Source of the DNA: Pyropia yezoensis
Taxonomy: Eukaryota > Rhodophyta > Bangiophyceae > Bangiales > Bangiaceae
NCBI GenBank assembly: GCA_009829735.1
Contig: CM020618.1
Span: 25,393,122 to 25,457,121, forward strand
Length of the DNA: 64,000 nt
Direction: 5' to 3'
The notes beneath the pieces were generated by a model that was not told the origin of the DNA, did no database searches, and worked only from the letters and a program-made list of their open reading frames with translations. The translations under genes and the position numbers were made by a program. Below, piece after piece: positions 54,308 to 63,336 of the stretch (position 1 is the stretch's first letter; every line of letters starts with the position of its first letter).

Positions 54308-54319
54308 GAGGGGGGGATA
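54308..54319 (+). promoter_or_regulatory. F2 polypurine tract
   Basis: GAGGGGGGGATA sits directly before the LTR start TGTAGCAATATGG; element Y has the equivalent AGGGGGGGGATA before 57847. It defines plus as the sense strand, opposite to the ORF. Confidence 0.6.
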
Positions 54320-54680
54320 TGTAGCAATATGGATAACCGTATTGTAACCCTATTTAGAGGGGCTACCTCTACTCCTTAACTTTCAAGTCGGATGTTCGTA
54401 CCGGCCACGGTATCTGCAAGATACGTATGACCAGAGGGACTTGCATCTTGGGGTGGAGGGTAGTTAGTGGTATCTCCGAGGGTTGATAACGAGTGCGCCG
54501 GAGGCGAATCCACCGCTGGCCATGGTAGAGCAACAAACCCCTCCCATTCAGGCTCCCATCTTGGTCCCCTGGCTCGCGCTCCCAGGACAGCAACCTTGGC
54601 CTCCCGGTGACCTTGGTTCCGATCCCCCCTGGTACGTGTTCCCTGAGAGTGGACGTGTTACGGATCCCTATTGTGCTACA
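54320..54680 (+). repeat. F2 LTR, shared between elements X and Y
   Basis: 361 bp, TGTAGCAATATGGATAACCG ... ATTGTGCTACA, perfect 7-bp inverted ends. It serves as the right LTR of X and the left LTR of Y. A diverged relative of its first part lies at 38080-38241 on minus. Confidence 0.8.
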
Positions 54681-54772
54681 CAACGCCCCTTTAAGGGGAT
54701 CAGTTTATACTCACTAACACCCGGCCACCATTCGGGCCACCGGGTCCCTCACCCTCACAAAAACAACCCTCA

Positions 54773-57182
54773 TCAGAGGGCACCCCCGTCAGTAGAAGAG
54801 GGCCAGTCACGCGTCGTCGCGTACACCTCCGAACTCCAACGGTCGGCTATCTCACGCCGGTTAGGCGCCTGAGTCACCTCAGCGCAAAGATCCACCAGAG
54901 TGCTGTGACCAGCCTCTACAGAATCCAGAGCCATCTGTAGGCGGTCAAGCACCCAGGCGAAGCAATGCGCAGTACCTACCAGCGCACCACCTGTCGGGGT
55001 ATCCCCCCAGCTAACCGGGAGCGCCTTCGTAAACTGACGAGAAATAAGGGGCAACGCCCTCATGCCACAAGCGGGGACCCCGGTCGGGTATGATGGGAAC
55101 GGGAGAAGCCACCAGCACAGCCGGAAGGACCGGAGCCACAGCCGGAGGAGAGGCCACAGCCCCCACCGGAGCCGGCGGTGTCGGGAAAAGAGCACGATAC
55201 GACCGTGGAGGTGGACCAGACCCCTGGGAAAAACGCTAACTGGGAATCCCGTCGAACTCCCCACGGCGGCGATAAGTCTCACGGCCCACACCGCTGGAAT
55301 TCCACTTATGGCGACGGCGACCCGCCCCCGAAGGAGTCGGGTTTCCGAACCAGGGGGTCACCACCTGGAAAGGGTCAGGCAGGACCACGGGAGTACCCAG
55401 GTCGGGAACCGACTCGGTGGACGCCCACCCTTAGTATCCATCCTCACCCGAGGCAACTCTGCGGTAATGGAGAGAGTGACGAGGCAGCAGGAGTGTTCCC
55501 GGATTCGCGTCACGGAACGGGAGCAGCCTCGCTACCACGGACCAATTCACGGCATCGTGAACGGCCACAAGGGAAGTCAACTCCCGGGTGAAACCCGTAC
55601 GCTCAGAAATGGCGTTAACGCCCTGATCCCCAAGGTGCCGACGGACCCCCCTCGGAAGATGGAACAGCCGGCCCTGCCGGCGAACCGACAGTAAGAAGGC
55701 AGAGACCTGCCCGAGGGTATCATCCAGGGTGAAGACACCCTGCAGCACATGCGTGGGACGAGCGGCCAACACGCTGCCGAAGTATCGGAGGCAAGGACCG
55801 GTGTCGAACCGGAAAGCCGGGGCGGGCTCCCACCCCTCGTGGCACCCATGCGGGCGCAACAGAGAGTGTACACCGGCGCACGACCGTTGCCGGTCTGCAG
55901 CGCGCGCGTTATATACGTGCGAAAAGGGTCCGCCATGACACCATGGTTACGGCGCCAGCTCGACGCTGCCTTCAGCCCAGTCATGGGCGGGAAGGGCGGC
56001 GTCAGCCACAGATACGGGGGATCCCCCGGGTAGTACTCCAGACCAAGATACCGGTTGGTTCCGGGCACGAGTTGCCCGAAAGCCACGGGGGTCTTTGAGG
56101 TAGCCACCTCGCGGGCACCAGCTGGGTAGTCCACCTCCCGCGGCATCGCGGGCGCGACCAAATAGCACACCCCAAAGGCGGGTTGAAGGGAAGCCTCAAA
56201 ACGCCCTATCCAGGAGCGCCAGAGTTGGGCATGCCGGTCGTCCGGCTGCCTCAACATCCAGTGAAGTTCGACGCGAACCGAGTCAGGCCGGGCTACCAGC
56301 CTAGCCAACTCCCGCTCCCAACAGCCGTCCAGCGTGACCGGACGGGAGGTACCTCCCCGACGACCAGGAGGGTGGAAGTCCACCAACATCTGCCCATGGG
56401 AGTCCATGGGCTCCTTGAAAGTCAAGCCCCTGACCCGGGCCACAAAGTCGGGCACCGACATAGAAAGTGCCCCCAGCGTCAGCGCTGATCCGCCACCCAA
56501 CGGAGCAGCTAGGGACGGCCCCGGAAGTACCGCCGGCACCGGCGGCAACCCCACGGCCACCCGCGCCGGCGCAGCCACGCGGGGCCGAGGAGGAAGGAGA
56601 AGAGTGGGCACCCGCCCGGAGTAGCTCCCGCTATCCACCGCCATGGGTGAAAACGCCTCTGGCTCCAACACCACCCGCGGCACCGCAGGAAGTACGGCCC
56701 TTGATGGAGTTGCCTCCACGACCGAGGACCCAACCGAGGGCGCCCGCCGAGTAGTCGTCGGATTGCATGTCCCATCCGCCACCGGTGCGGCCGAGTCACC
56801 GGCCGGCCGGACACTAGGACACCCTTGCCGCGCCGGAGTCAGCGGAACATCGCCATCTTCGCCGCCTGGCGGACCATTTTGAGGAAGACTAGCGCCGGCA
56901 CCGGTCCCCGGTTCAACTCGCACAGCCGATGGCGGCACACCCGGGTCCGCCATTCGAGGTTGACCTCCCACCGACGGCACCGTCGTGCCGCTGCACAGAG
57001 AAGACAGCCCGCCCGGCGTGGCCACAGGCGGCCGGCACGGCGGATTCCCGCCCGCCTCGTCCTTGTCCGAGGAGATCGTCTCAATCCGCCGAGCAGGAGG
57101 AGACGACAGCGACCGCGTCGTCCTCTATCTCCTCCTCCACCAGAAGGCCGTCCACGTCCCCAGGCACGTGGGGGTCGGCCAT
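54773..57182 (-). pseudogene. F2 ORF, element Y, decayed
   Basis: ATG 57182 (MADPHVPGDVDGLLVEEEIE, matching the N-terminus in X). The frame changes before GLSSLCSGTTVPSVGGQP, near 55855, and again before 55291. TAA at 55431-55433 stands where X has Glu (GYEVWAS), and a TAG near 55238 where X has Trp (SGWRSAQGSG). It ends GGAL-TGA at 54773. Function unknown, as for X. Confidence 0.6.
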
Positions 57183-57479
57183 GGTTTAAGACTACCGATA
57201 GCGAGGCACCCATCGCAGCCGGGCTCGCTCCGGTACGGTAAGCGCACCGGGACGAGCCGGGGAGAGCGTGGGTACCTGCGCTAATAAGCACTACCCCGAG
57301 TCGATGGGTGTGCGGCTATCGGGATAACCCGAGCCACACGGGGCTACCAGGGCGTTCCACCCAGGAGCAGGGCCGTGACCTACACCCGCCCCCAGGGTAA
57401 GTCAAGATGGGCTACCCCCTCCGCAACCGCCATCGCAGCAACGTGCGCGCGGGCCCCGCCCTCGAGACGGCCACCCCTA

Positions 57480-57785
57480 TCACCAGACACCTGGTGGCGG
57501 ATCCGCAGGAAAGCTTTCCCACAAGGGGGGTGACACGAAGCCTGCGTCGACAAATCGACGGTCCGAAAACGGACCGAGTGGGAACTACACCGCGGGGGGC
57601 ACCCCCCTCAGTCAACCCCGAAAAGGAGTGACGCGAAGCCCGTGTTGGAAAATAAACGGTCCGGAAAACGGATCGAGTGTGAACCACACGAAGGGGGGCA
57701 CCCCCCTCAGTCAACCCCGAAAAGGGGTGACTGCAGCGAGCGGGCGTAAAGCCCCACGCGACTGGTAAGCGGTCGCGTGACAAGT
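57480..57785 (+). repeat. tandem subterminal repeats in F2 element Y
   Basis: Two to three units of ~110-120 bp with GGGGGGCACCCCCCTCAGTC, CCCCGAAAAGGGGTGAC and GGTCCGGAAAACGGATCGAG; homologous to 53935-54250. Confidence 0.75.
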
Positions 57786-57846
57786 GTACATTCGGAAAGC
57801 TGAATGCGGATCGACCCGGGGACGGGCCGAATCTAGGGGGGGGATA

Positions 57847-58190
57847 TGTAGCAATATGGATGTCCGTATTTCGACCTCAATATACGAATTTACAAAATCG
57901 ACGAACCACCCCCCCTCTGGACGTCAATTTCGAGGGGTTCGTCGATCGACGAGCCCCCTCTCAGCGTCCGCATTCGTCAAGTGCCCCCTGGGCGTCGAAT
58001 TCGTGGGTTCGTCCCTTCGATTTCAGAATCGAAGAACCCCTCCTCACGGCCCCTCTGGCGCGCATTCGACGAACCCCCCCAGGTGAGTCAAGTTGGGCGG
58101 TACGTCGATTCCACCCCCCCTCATCGAGCACCTAACCCACCCTTGCCTCACCATACGGAGGCGCCGTCCCCCCCCGTCTGTGTGTCTGAG
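57847..58190. repeat. F2 LTR start followed by palindromic TCGACGAAC-rich DNA
   Basis: The first ~20 bp are the F2 LTR terminus. Then several direct and inverted copies of TCGACGAACCCCC / GGGGTTCGTCGA are spread over ~230 bp, including GGGGTTCGTCGATCGACGAG with CCCC after it (a near-perfect palindrome near 57935-57958) and CCTTCGATTTCAGAATCGAAG. No coding potential. Confidence 0.55.
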
Positions 58191-58461
58191 TCAGGCCCTT
58201 TCGCAGTTCCGCTTCGTATAAACATAACGCCGTTATAACGCCCTGTGGGCTGCGAAAGGACGCACGCATGGTCGTTACAGTGGACAGCATCAATTACGTA
58301 GTTATCTGAAACATTGCTGACAGTTCGCCTGCACAATACTACCAAAAAAAGGGGTTTGGCGTGTCCTGTGCTGTGTGGTGTGCGTGGCGGTGCTCGACCA
58401 CCCGGGCGCCCCCGGTGTGACGCGCAGCTGCTCTCTTGTGCTTGATGTGCACATTACCATC

Positions 58462-59646
58462 ATGGACCCCCCCTCCTTCCTTCACTTTGGTCACTTTGCT
58501 GCCTCTGTAGCAGGCGCGGTCTACTGCCAGAGAGGTGTCCTGTCTACACCGTTGCACCCCAACCCCCGGGTGTCTTTTGACGACGTAGAGGCAACGTATG
58601 GCCAGCAGTTTGCTCGTGCTATGCGCATGCCGGCACCCGCCTTCCATGAGCTCACCAAAGTCCTGAAGCCCCGCCTCTCCCGTCGCGGTATTCCCCCTGA
58701 GGTGCGCACCGCCACTGCCCTTCGATACTAAGGCGGTGGGAGCTACATCGACATCGGCGCGGCCCTCGGCGTTCACCCGTGTACGGTTTATCGTGCTCTG
58801 TGGGACGTAGTAGATGCAGTAAATGCTACGCCCTCTCTAGACCTGGACTTCCAACTGGACAACCCCGCCCGTAGGCTGGCGTACGCATCTGGCTTCCAAA
58901 GCCGTCGCAACTCGCCGTTTGACAACGTGTGCGGCGCCCTCGACGAAATTGCGGTGGAGCAAGAGCAACCTTTGGCTACCGACGTGCCCTGTGTCGCCGA
59001 CTACTACTCGAGGAAAGGATTCTACGCCTTCAATGTCCAAGCCATATGTGACCCCGACTACAAGTTTCGTTGGATGGCGTGCACCAGTCCGGGGGCGACG
59101 CATGACTCAACCGCATTTACAACAACCTCGCTCGGTCGGGCGCTGCTGGACCGGGGCAGTAAATTGACACGGGCAATGACTCGAGACGGGATCTGCATCG
59201 CGGCTGACGAGGCGTATGCAGCCAGTGAGGTCTTGGCGGTCCCGTGGCCAGGTGGCGGCAGAGGCGACCGATGGAAAGATGCCTACAACTTTTACCTGTC
59301 ATCCCTGCGCATACACATAGAGCAGGCTTTCGGGATGCTGCTCTGGAGATGGGGGGTGTTTTGGCGCCCTCTTCGGGTCCCTTTTGGCAAGCGCCCCTGC
59401 CTCATTGGTGCTTGTTTTCGACTGCACAACTTTTGTCGATCGCAGTCCGGCACATCGTCAGCGCTCGTCGCTCCGTATGGTAACGATCGTGCTGGTGGTA
59501 CTGTGTCATTCGCGAGGAACGATGATGTGAACGCTGGCCAGCGTGGCCGGCGCCGTGACTGTGAGCGCTCTGACCTGAGGGTCAAAATGACGCGTGTGGT
59601 GCAGGACCGCGGTCTTTTGCGTCGTGGCGTGTCACCAATGTTTTGA
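58462..59646 (+). pseudogene. Harbinger DDE transposase, one nonsense codon
   Basis: ATG 58462 (MDPPSFLHFGHFAASV). N-terminal helices FARAMRMPAPAFHELTKVL; then GIPPEVRTATALRY, TAA at 58729-58731, GGGSYIDIGAALGVHPCTVY in the same frame. Relatives have Leu-Ala at the stop position. DDE core: VCGALDEIAVEQEQP (first Asp), CDPDYKFRWMACTSPGATHD (second Asp in the ..GATHDS motif), DAYNFYLSSLRIHIEQAFGM (catalytic Glu) followed by LLWRWGVFWRPL. It ends TGA 59644-59646. Only this one interruption separates it from an intact ~394-residue enzyme, suggesting recent activity or supply of readthrough elsewhere. It converges on the accessory gene 207 bp downstream. Confidence 0.85.
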
Positions 59647-59852
59647 GAATGGAGGGAGTAGGTTTGCGCTTCTTTTTTGCTTTAACCTCGATAGCGTTTG
59701 CGCTTCACTTCAACGTTGCGTTTGGGAGGTGTACCATACATGTTTCATTCATTCAGACGTTACGCGTCCAACAAGGAAGCAGACATCAAAAAGAATCAAA
59801 GCTGCTCACGCAGTATCCGACTAGGTATGCACAAGGGACCCCCACGCAGAAC

Positions 59853-61437
59853 TCACTCAAAGCTCTCATCACCGCCCTCCTCATCATCTACAGATATACC
59901 CTCACGAGCACTCACACTCACGCGCCAGGGCGCACCACTGGTCCCGCACTCACCGTCAACTGCTAGCCCCCCCCGCTCCGCTATCTCAGGCTGCTGGCCC
60001 TCCCGCAGCCCGCTCGTCTTGTCTCCAGTACTCACCGCGCGAGTCGTTGCGCGAGGAGAAAGAGCGTCCTTCAGTTGCCTCTCAACAATTGCAATGAGAG
60101 CGGGGGCCGCCTGAAATTCGCGTAGATTCTGCATGCTCGCAGAGAGCGACACCATCTCAGCGCAGCGCGTGTGCTTAGCTGCCGACGCGGCCATGCTCGC
60201 AGAGCTCTCCACCAATGTTTGGAACGCCAGCTCCGCCGCGTCGCGCTTGCGCTTGCCCCTGTTGGTACTCATCGCCCGCGTACCTGTCACATGCTCGAGG
60301 GCGTCATCGCCCTCAACTCCGACAGGGCCCACCTCTGGATTCGCAAGCTCCAGCACCAGATTGTGGTCGCGAAAAAGAGCGAAGAGGTAGTCCAGCAACG
60401 TGTCTCCATCTAAACTACTACCCCAGCGCGCGGGGTCATTCTGGCCTGAAGCGCAATACCGCTTGTACGTACGCCAAAATGAGGCACAGATCTGCACCAC
60501 AGAGAGAAAAGGCAAACAAAAGAAGGCTTCGTCAGATTCAATGTTGGTACCGACCGAATCAGTCGTGTGCCTGCAAGGGCAGAGACGCTCGCATGCACTC
60601 AGAAAACAGTGGAAGTAATGAAAAGAGGCGTACGAAGCGCCACGTGCAACAGTCAAAGATATGAAAAGAAGCGCAGGAAGCGCCACGTACAAGACAGTGG
60701 AAGATATGAAAAGAAGCGTAGGAAGCGCAACGTACCTCAGACCACTTGGCTTTCAGGAGAAGTCCAGTGCGTACGTGCGGGTGAACGTTCGGCTCCAGTT
60801 CACAATCAACGCACTCGGTAGGTTCCGTGAATTGGTCCGCGCTGTTAAACATCTCCTCCACGACGACAACCCAGACCCGGTCTCGACTGACACGAGCGTC
60901 CTGCTGGCGACGGGACATGGGGCCTCGAGAGACCACCACGCCCGCCGCCACCTCCCCAGAGCACAGCACGTGCGCCATCCACACCTTCTCATGCTTTGAG
61001 AAAGGCGGGGCACGCCCGCTTGCTCCCCCCCCAGCAGCGGCGGCCGAACGGGCAGCGGGAGGCGCTGGTTCCGCAGGTGCCGGCGACGACGCCGGCGGAA
61101 CCAGGACAGTGGTACCGACCGGGCCGCGCTGCGCCGAAGGAGCTGCCGTCGGCCAACCAGCAGCATCCGCCTGGGTGTGCCCACCCACCCGAGCAGGGCC
61201 GCCCGCATTCGGTTGCCCCGCAGCTGGCACAATGGTGGACCCAGAGGCGGTCGGGCGATCTGGGACCTCCACACCGTTGTTAGGGGTCGCGGGCGATCCA
61301 TCGGCTTCCGTTTCTGTAGAGCACGAGACCCCGTTCACGCGACACCGTTCCAGCAGCGCGCTTTTGTTGCCGTAAATGGGCAACCCACGACGCTTCAGCT
61401 CCTGCTGCATCCTCTTCACGGTCACGCGAGACGCCAT
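59853..61437 (-). CDS. Harbinger accessory protein with N-terminal SAP domain
   Basis: ATG 61437 (MASRVTVKRMQQELKRRGLP). Residues ~5-35 form a SAP domain (VKRMQQELKRRGLPIYGNKS, ALLERC), a DNA-binding helix-extended-helix. After an Ala/Pro linker comes a Myb/trihelix-like part (PFSKHEKVWMAHVLCSGEVA ... SRRQQDARVSRDRVWVVVVE, MFNSADQF) and, across a phase-0 intron (60735-60492; TCTGAG|GTACGT .. GTGCAG|ATC), ICASFWRTYKRYC and RWGSSLDGDTLLDYLFALF. The C-terminus is basic (NRGKRKRDAAELAFQ) then coiled. Stop TGA at 59853. The position as second gene of a PIF/Harbinger element matches the Myb-like partner that carries the transposase to DNA. The frame is intact when spliced. Confidence 0.75.
60492..60735 (-). 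other. 244-nt intron with internal ~42-bp tandem repeats
   Basis: Donor GAG|GTACGT, acceptor TGGTGCAG|ATC. About three tandem copies of a ~42-bp unit containing GAAAAGAAGCGTAGGAAGCG on plus fill 60615-60735, reaching up to the donor. Confidence 0.7.
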
Positions 61438-61773
61438 TTCTTGTCGGCCGGCAGCACGAATCAACGGGTGAAGCGGGGTGTGGCGAGTGGCACAGAGTGC
61501 GATCTGGTGGGGTTGCAAGGTCCGTGGCCTCGGCGTTGTAGCTCTCGAGAGGATCGTGACTCCCCGTCCTCACCACACGCCGCCCATCGACGTGCGTAAT
61601 TACTGCAGAGATTGATGAAACATACACGAGAAAACTCGGGAATGCGCATGGCGTTATAACGTTATGACATACGCGAGCCGGCCGCGTATGTCATAACGTT
61701 ATAACGCCCGTATAACGCGTTCGACCAATCAGAGCGACGTTATGTTTATACGAAGCAGAACTGCGAAAGGGCC

Positions 61774-63114
61774 TCAGGGGTCCGACCCCATGGCGTGAAC
61801 CGTGCCCGTGCCCTCCCCTCCCCGTGACCCCCTCGCGATCATCCACGTCCTCCTGCCTCCCGATCATTTTCTCTCCCCCCTCAATCCTCTTTGCCCCGCA
61901 AACCTCCACCCGCCCACCCCGTGTGAGGCTTGCACAAAGTCATCATCACAGCGTCCACGTACATGTTCTTTTCCCCAACCCTATCCTTCACGGCCTCTGT
62001 CCTTACATTCCCCCCCGCCCCTGCAACATGATCGCCCCTCGACCCGTCATCCTCCCTCTCCATCCACCCTTGCTCTATCCATTCTCCCCTTGTGTGCCCC
62101 CGCTCGGAAATCCATCTCCCATCCCCCCTCAACTCTGTTTCTTATACCAAGCGTCCAACCCTCCAATCCAACGCCCGCGTCCCTGCACGCATATTTCACA
62201 CACCCAGTCTATACTTCTGCCCCCGATCCACACCGCCACAGGGCCTGCGGGGCTCCTTCTCAGTCACCGCACTTGCGCCGATCCAACCATCTGTTCTGCG
62301 CTCGTGTCCTGAACGATTCTTCTGACATCCCAGTCAATTGCTCCTGTGCCCCCGATCCACCCTGCCAAGACTGTTATGGTGGGCGATCCCACGCCCCCTC
62401 TCCCCTCCCCAACAACTTATGCTCCCCAGCTTGTCAAGATCCATGTCCCCGCCCACTCCCCAGCCGTCTCTCGGGCTCACAATCCCAGGGGCCTCATACC
62501 TTTCATGGACGGAGGGCGCCCTGCCCGCAGGCCAACCAGGTGCGCCTCCTCGCGTGGACCAAACAGCATTTTTTTTTTTTCCCTTTGGCACTACCTAGCC
62601 CACCCCCCCCCACACGCAAAAGCTCCCCACCTCCACGTCTCTACGGGCGTTCATGGCCACGCACCCCTTTCCGCGATTCATCTAGTCCCTTGTCACCTGG
62701 CTTTTCAAATTCGTTTGATCCGACATGGTGTCTACAACGGCTCCCGCCTCTCTAGCCTTCACGCGGCCGTTTCAGAATTCGCAGTGCCGTCATATTGTCG
62801 CTCGATCTCGGATTCAGCGGGCCGTTACATCGCGTTTTGGCAGGACCTATGGCGCAGGCCTTGTCAGTACCCTAGATGTGGAAGCTCCATCAACCAGGCG
62901 ACGCTTTGCTCAGTCGCTCCAAAGAGAAGTGCTGCTCGTTTGGCTCTGTACACTAGGCTACCTTTGTCACAGTCGAACCACAGTACGTGCCACTGGCTGT
63001 CTTCATGCTCCCCCCCCCCCCCCCCGTTCCTTTCCCTCTCCGCCCTTGACTCCCTCTTCCCTCTGCCGCCGCTGACCCAATCCCCCCCCCCGCCATCCTC
63101 TGGCGTTCGCCACC
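61774..63114. other. C/T-rich DNA, no secure gene
   Basis: Pyrimidine-rich plus strand open in several frames as Pro/Ser-rich low-complexity sequence; T13 at ~62568 and C15 at ~63009. A stretch at 62690-62960 (RYIAFWQDLWRRPCQYPRCG; KRSAARLALYTRLPLSQ) is slightly protein-like but unidentified. Confidence 0.45.
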
Positions 63115-63336
63115 ATGGCGGGTGGTGGGCCTGCGGACGGAACCCCATCCCGTGGCTCTGCCGTCCCCGGGAGCACCAGTGCGGCGGCGACCACCGCAGC
63201 CGCCCCGTTGCCTCGCTCGGGCTTGATTGCTTGGGTCACTGCCGCGATGGTCATCTGCGTGCCGTGCGAGACGGCCATGGCAGACAGCACCCAGTACAAG
63301 CACCACCTGGCGACGTCTGCGCACAAGGCGGCATGA
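63115..63336 (+). CDS. small Ala/Thr-rich protein with one hydrophobic segment, hypothetical
   Basis: 73 codons from an ATG in an optimal Kozak context (TTCGCCACCATGGCGGG). A flexible Gly/Ala/Thr N-terminus precedes SGLIAWVTAAMVICVPCETA, a hydrophobic stretch that could be a membrane segment, and the short tail YKHHLATSAHKAA ending in TGA. It might be a first exon of a longer gene continuing downstream, but no donor is compelling. No family recognised. Confidence 0.35.
   Translation: MAGGGPADGTPSRGSAVPGSTSAAATTAAAPLPRSGLIAWVTAAMVICVPCETAMADSTQYKHHLATSAHKAA

Larger units (their letters stand above)
51085..54319 (+). mobile_element. F2 element X, internal region (non-autonomous LTR retrotransposon)
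   Basis: Bounded on the right by a polypurine tract and the LTR at 54320; its left LTR is missing where it meets the Piezo fragment. The start GCAATACCCCCGCAGGGG corresponds to CAACGCCCCTTTAAGGGG after the LTR in element Y: in both, a CCCC..GGGG hairpin follows the LTR where a primer-binding site would lie. There is no gag or pol; the only ORF is antisense (51173-53605). Confidence 0.7.
54681..57846 (+). mobile_element. F2 element Y, internal region
   Basis: Same layout as X: hairpin after the LTR, antisense ORF, tandem subterminal repeats, polypurine tract, then TGTAGCAATATGGAT at 57847, where similarity to the LTR ends after ~20 bp. It is 75-80% similar to X except for one tract of near identity (55498-56147 versus 51903-52552). 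Confidence 0.75.
58194..61773 (+). mobile_element. PIF/Harbinger DNA transposon, complete at both ends
   Basis: 3,580 bp. TIRs of ~36 bp: GGCCCTTTCGCAGTTCCGCT continuing to CATAACG (58194 on) and its inverted copy ending 61773, one mismatch. The 3-bp target duplication TCA flanks both ends (58191-58193 and 61774-61776), diagnostic for this superfamily. It holds a DDE transposase (plus) and a second gene (minus), convergent. A perfect 25-bp inverted repeat at 61651-61675/61683-61707, made of ATAACG units, lies inside the right end, and GTTATAACG also occurs inside the left end. Confidence 0.9.

Noticed and set aside
11584-58731. Reassignment of TAA/TAG to glutamine in this genome
   Set aside because: Tempting because about 20 in-frame TAR codons interrupt otherwise good frames. 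But at comparable positions paralogues have Glu (GAG versus TAA, 55431), Trp (TGG versus TAG, ~55238) or Tyr (22679), and Harbinger relatives have Leu at 58729. Kept only as an unexplained bias.
61802-62755. 317-codon Pro/Ser-rich plus ORF
   Set aside because: Pyrimidine-rich low-complexity DNA; three overlapping frames are open with no domain.
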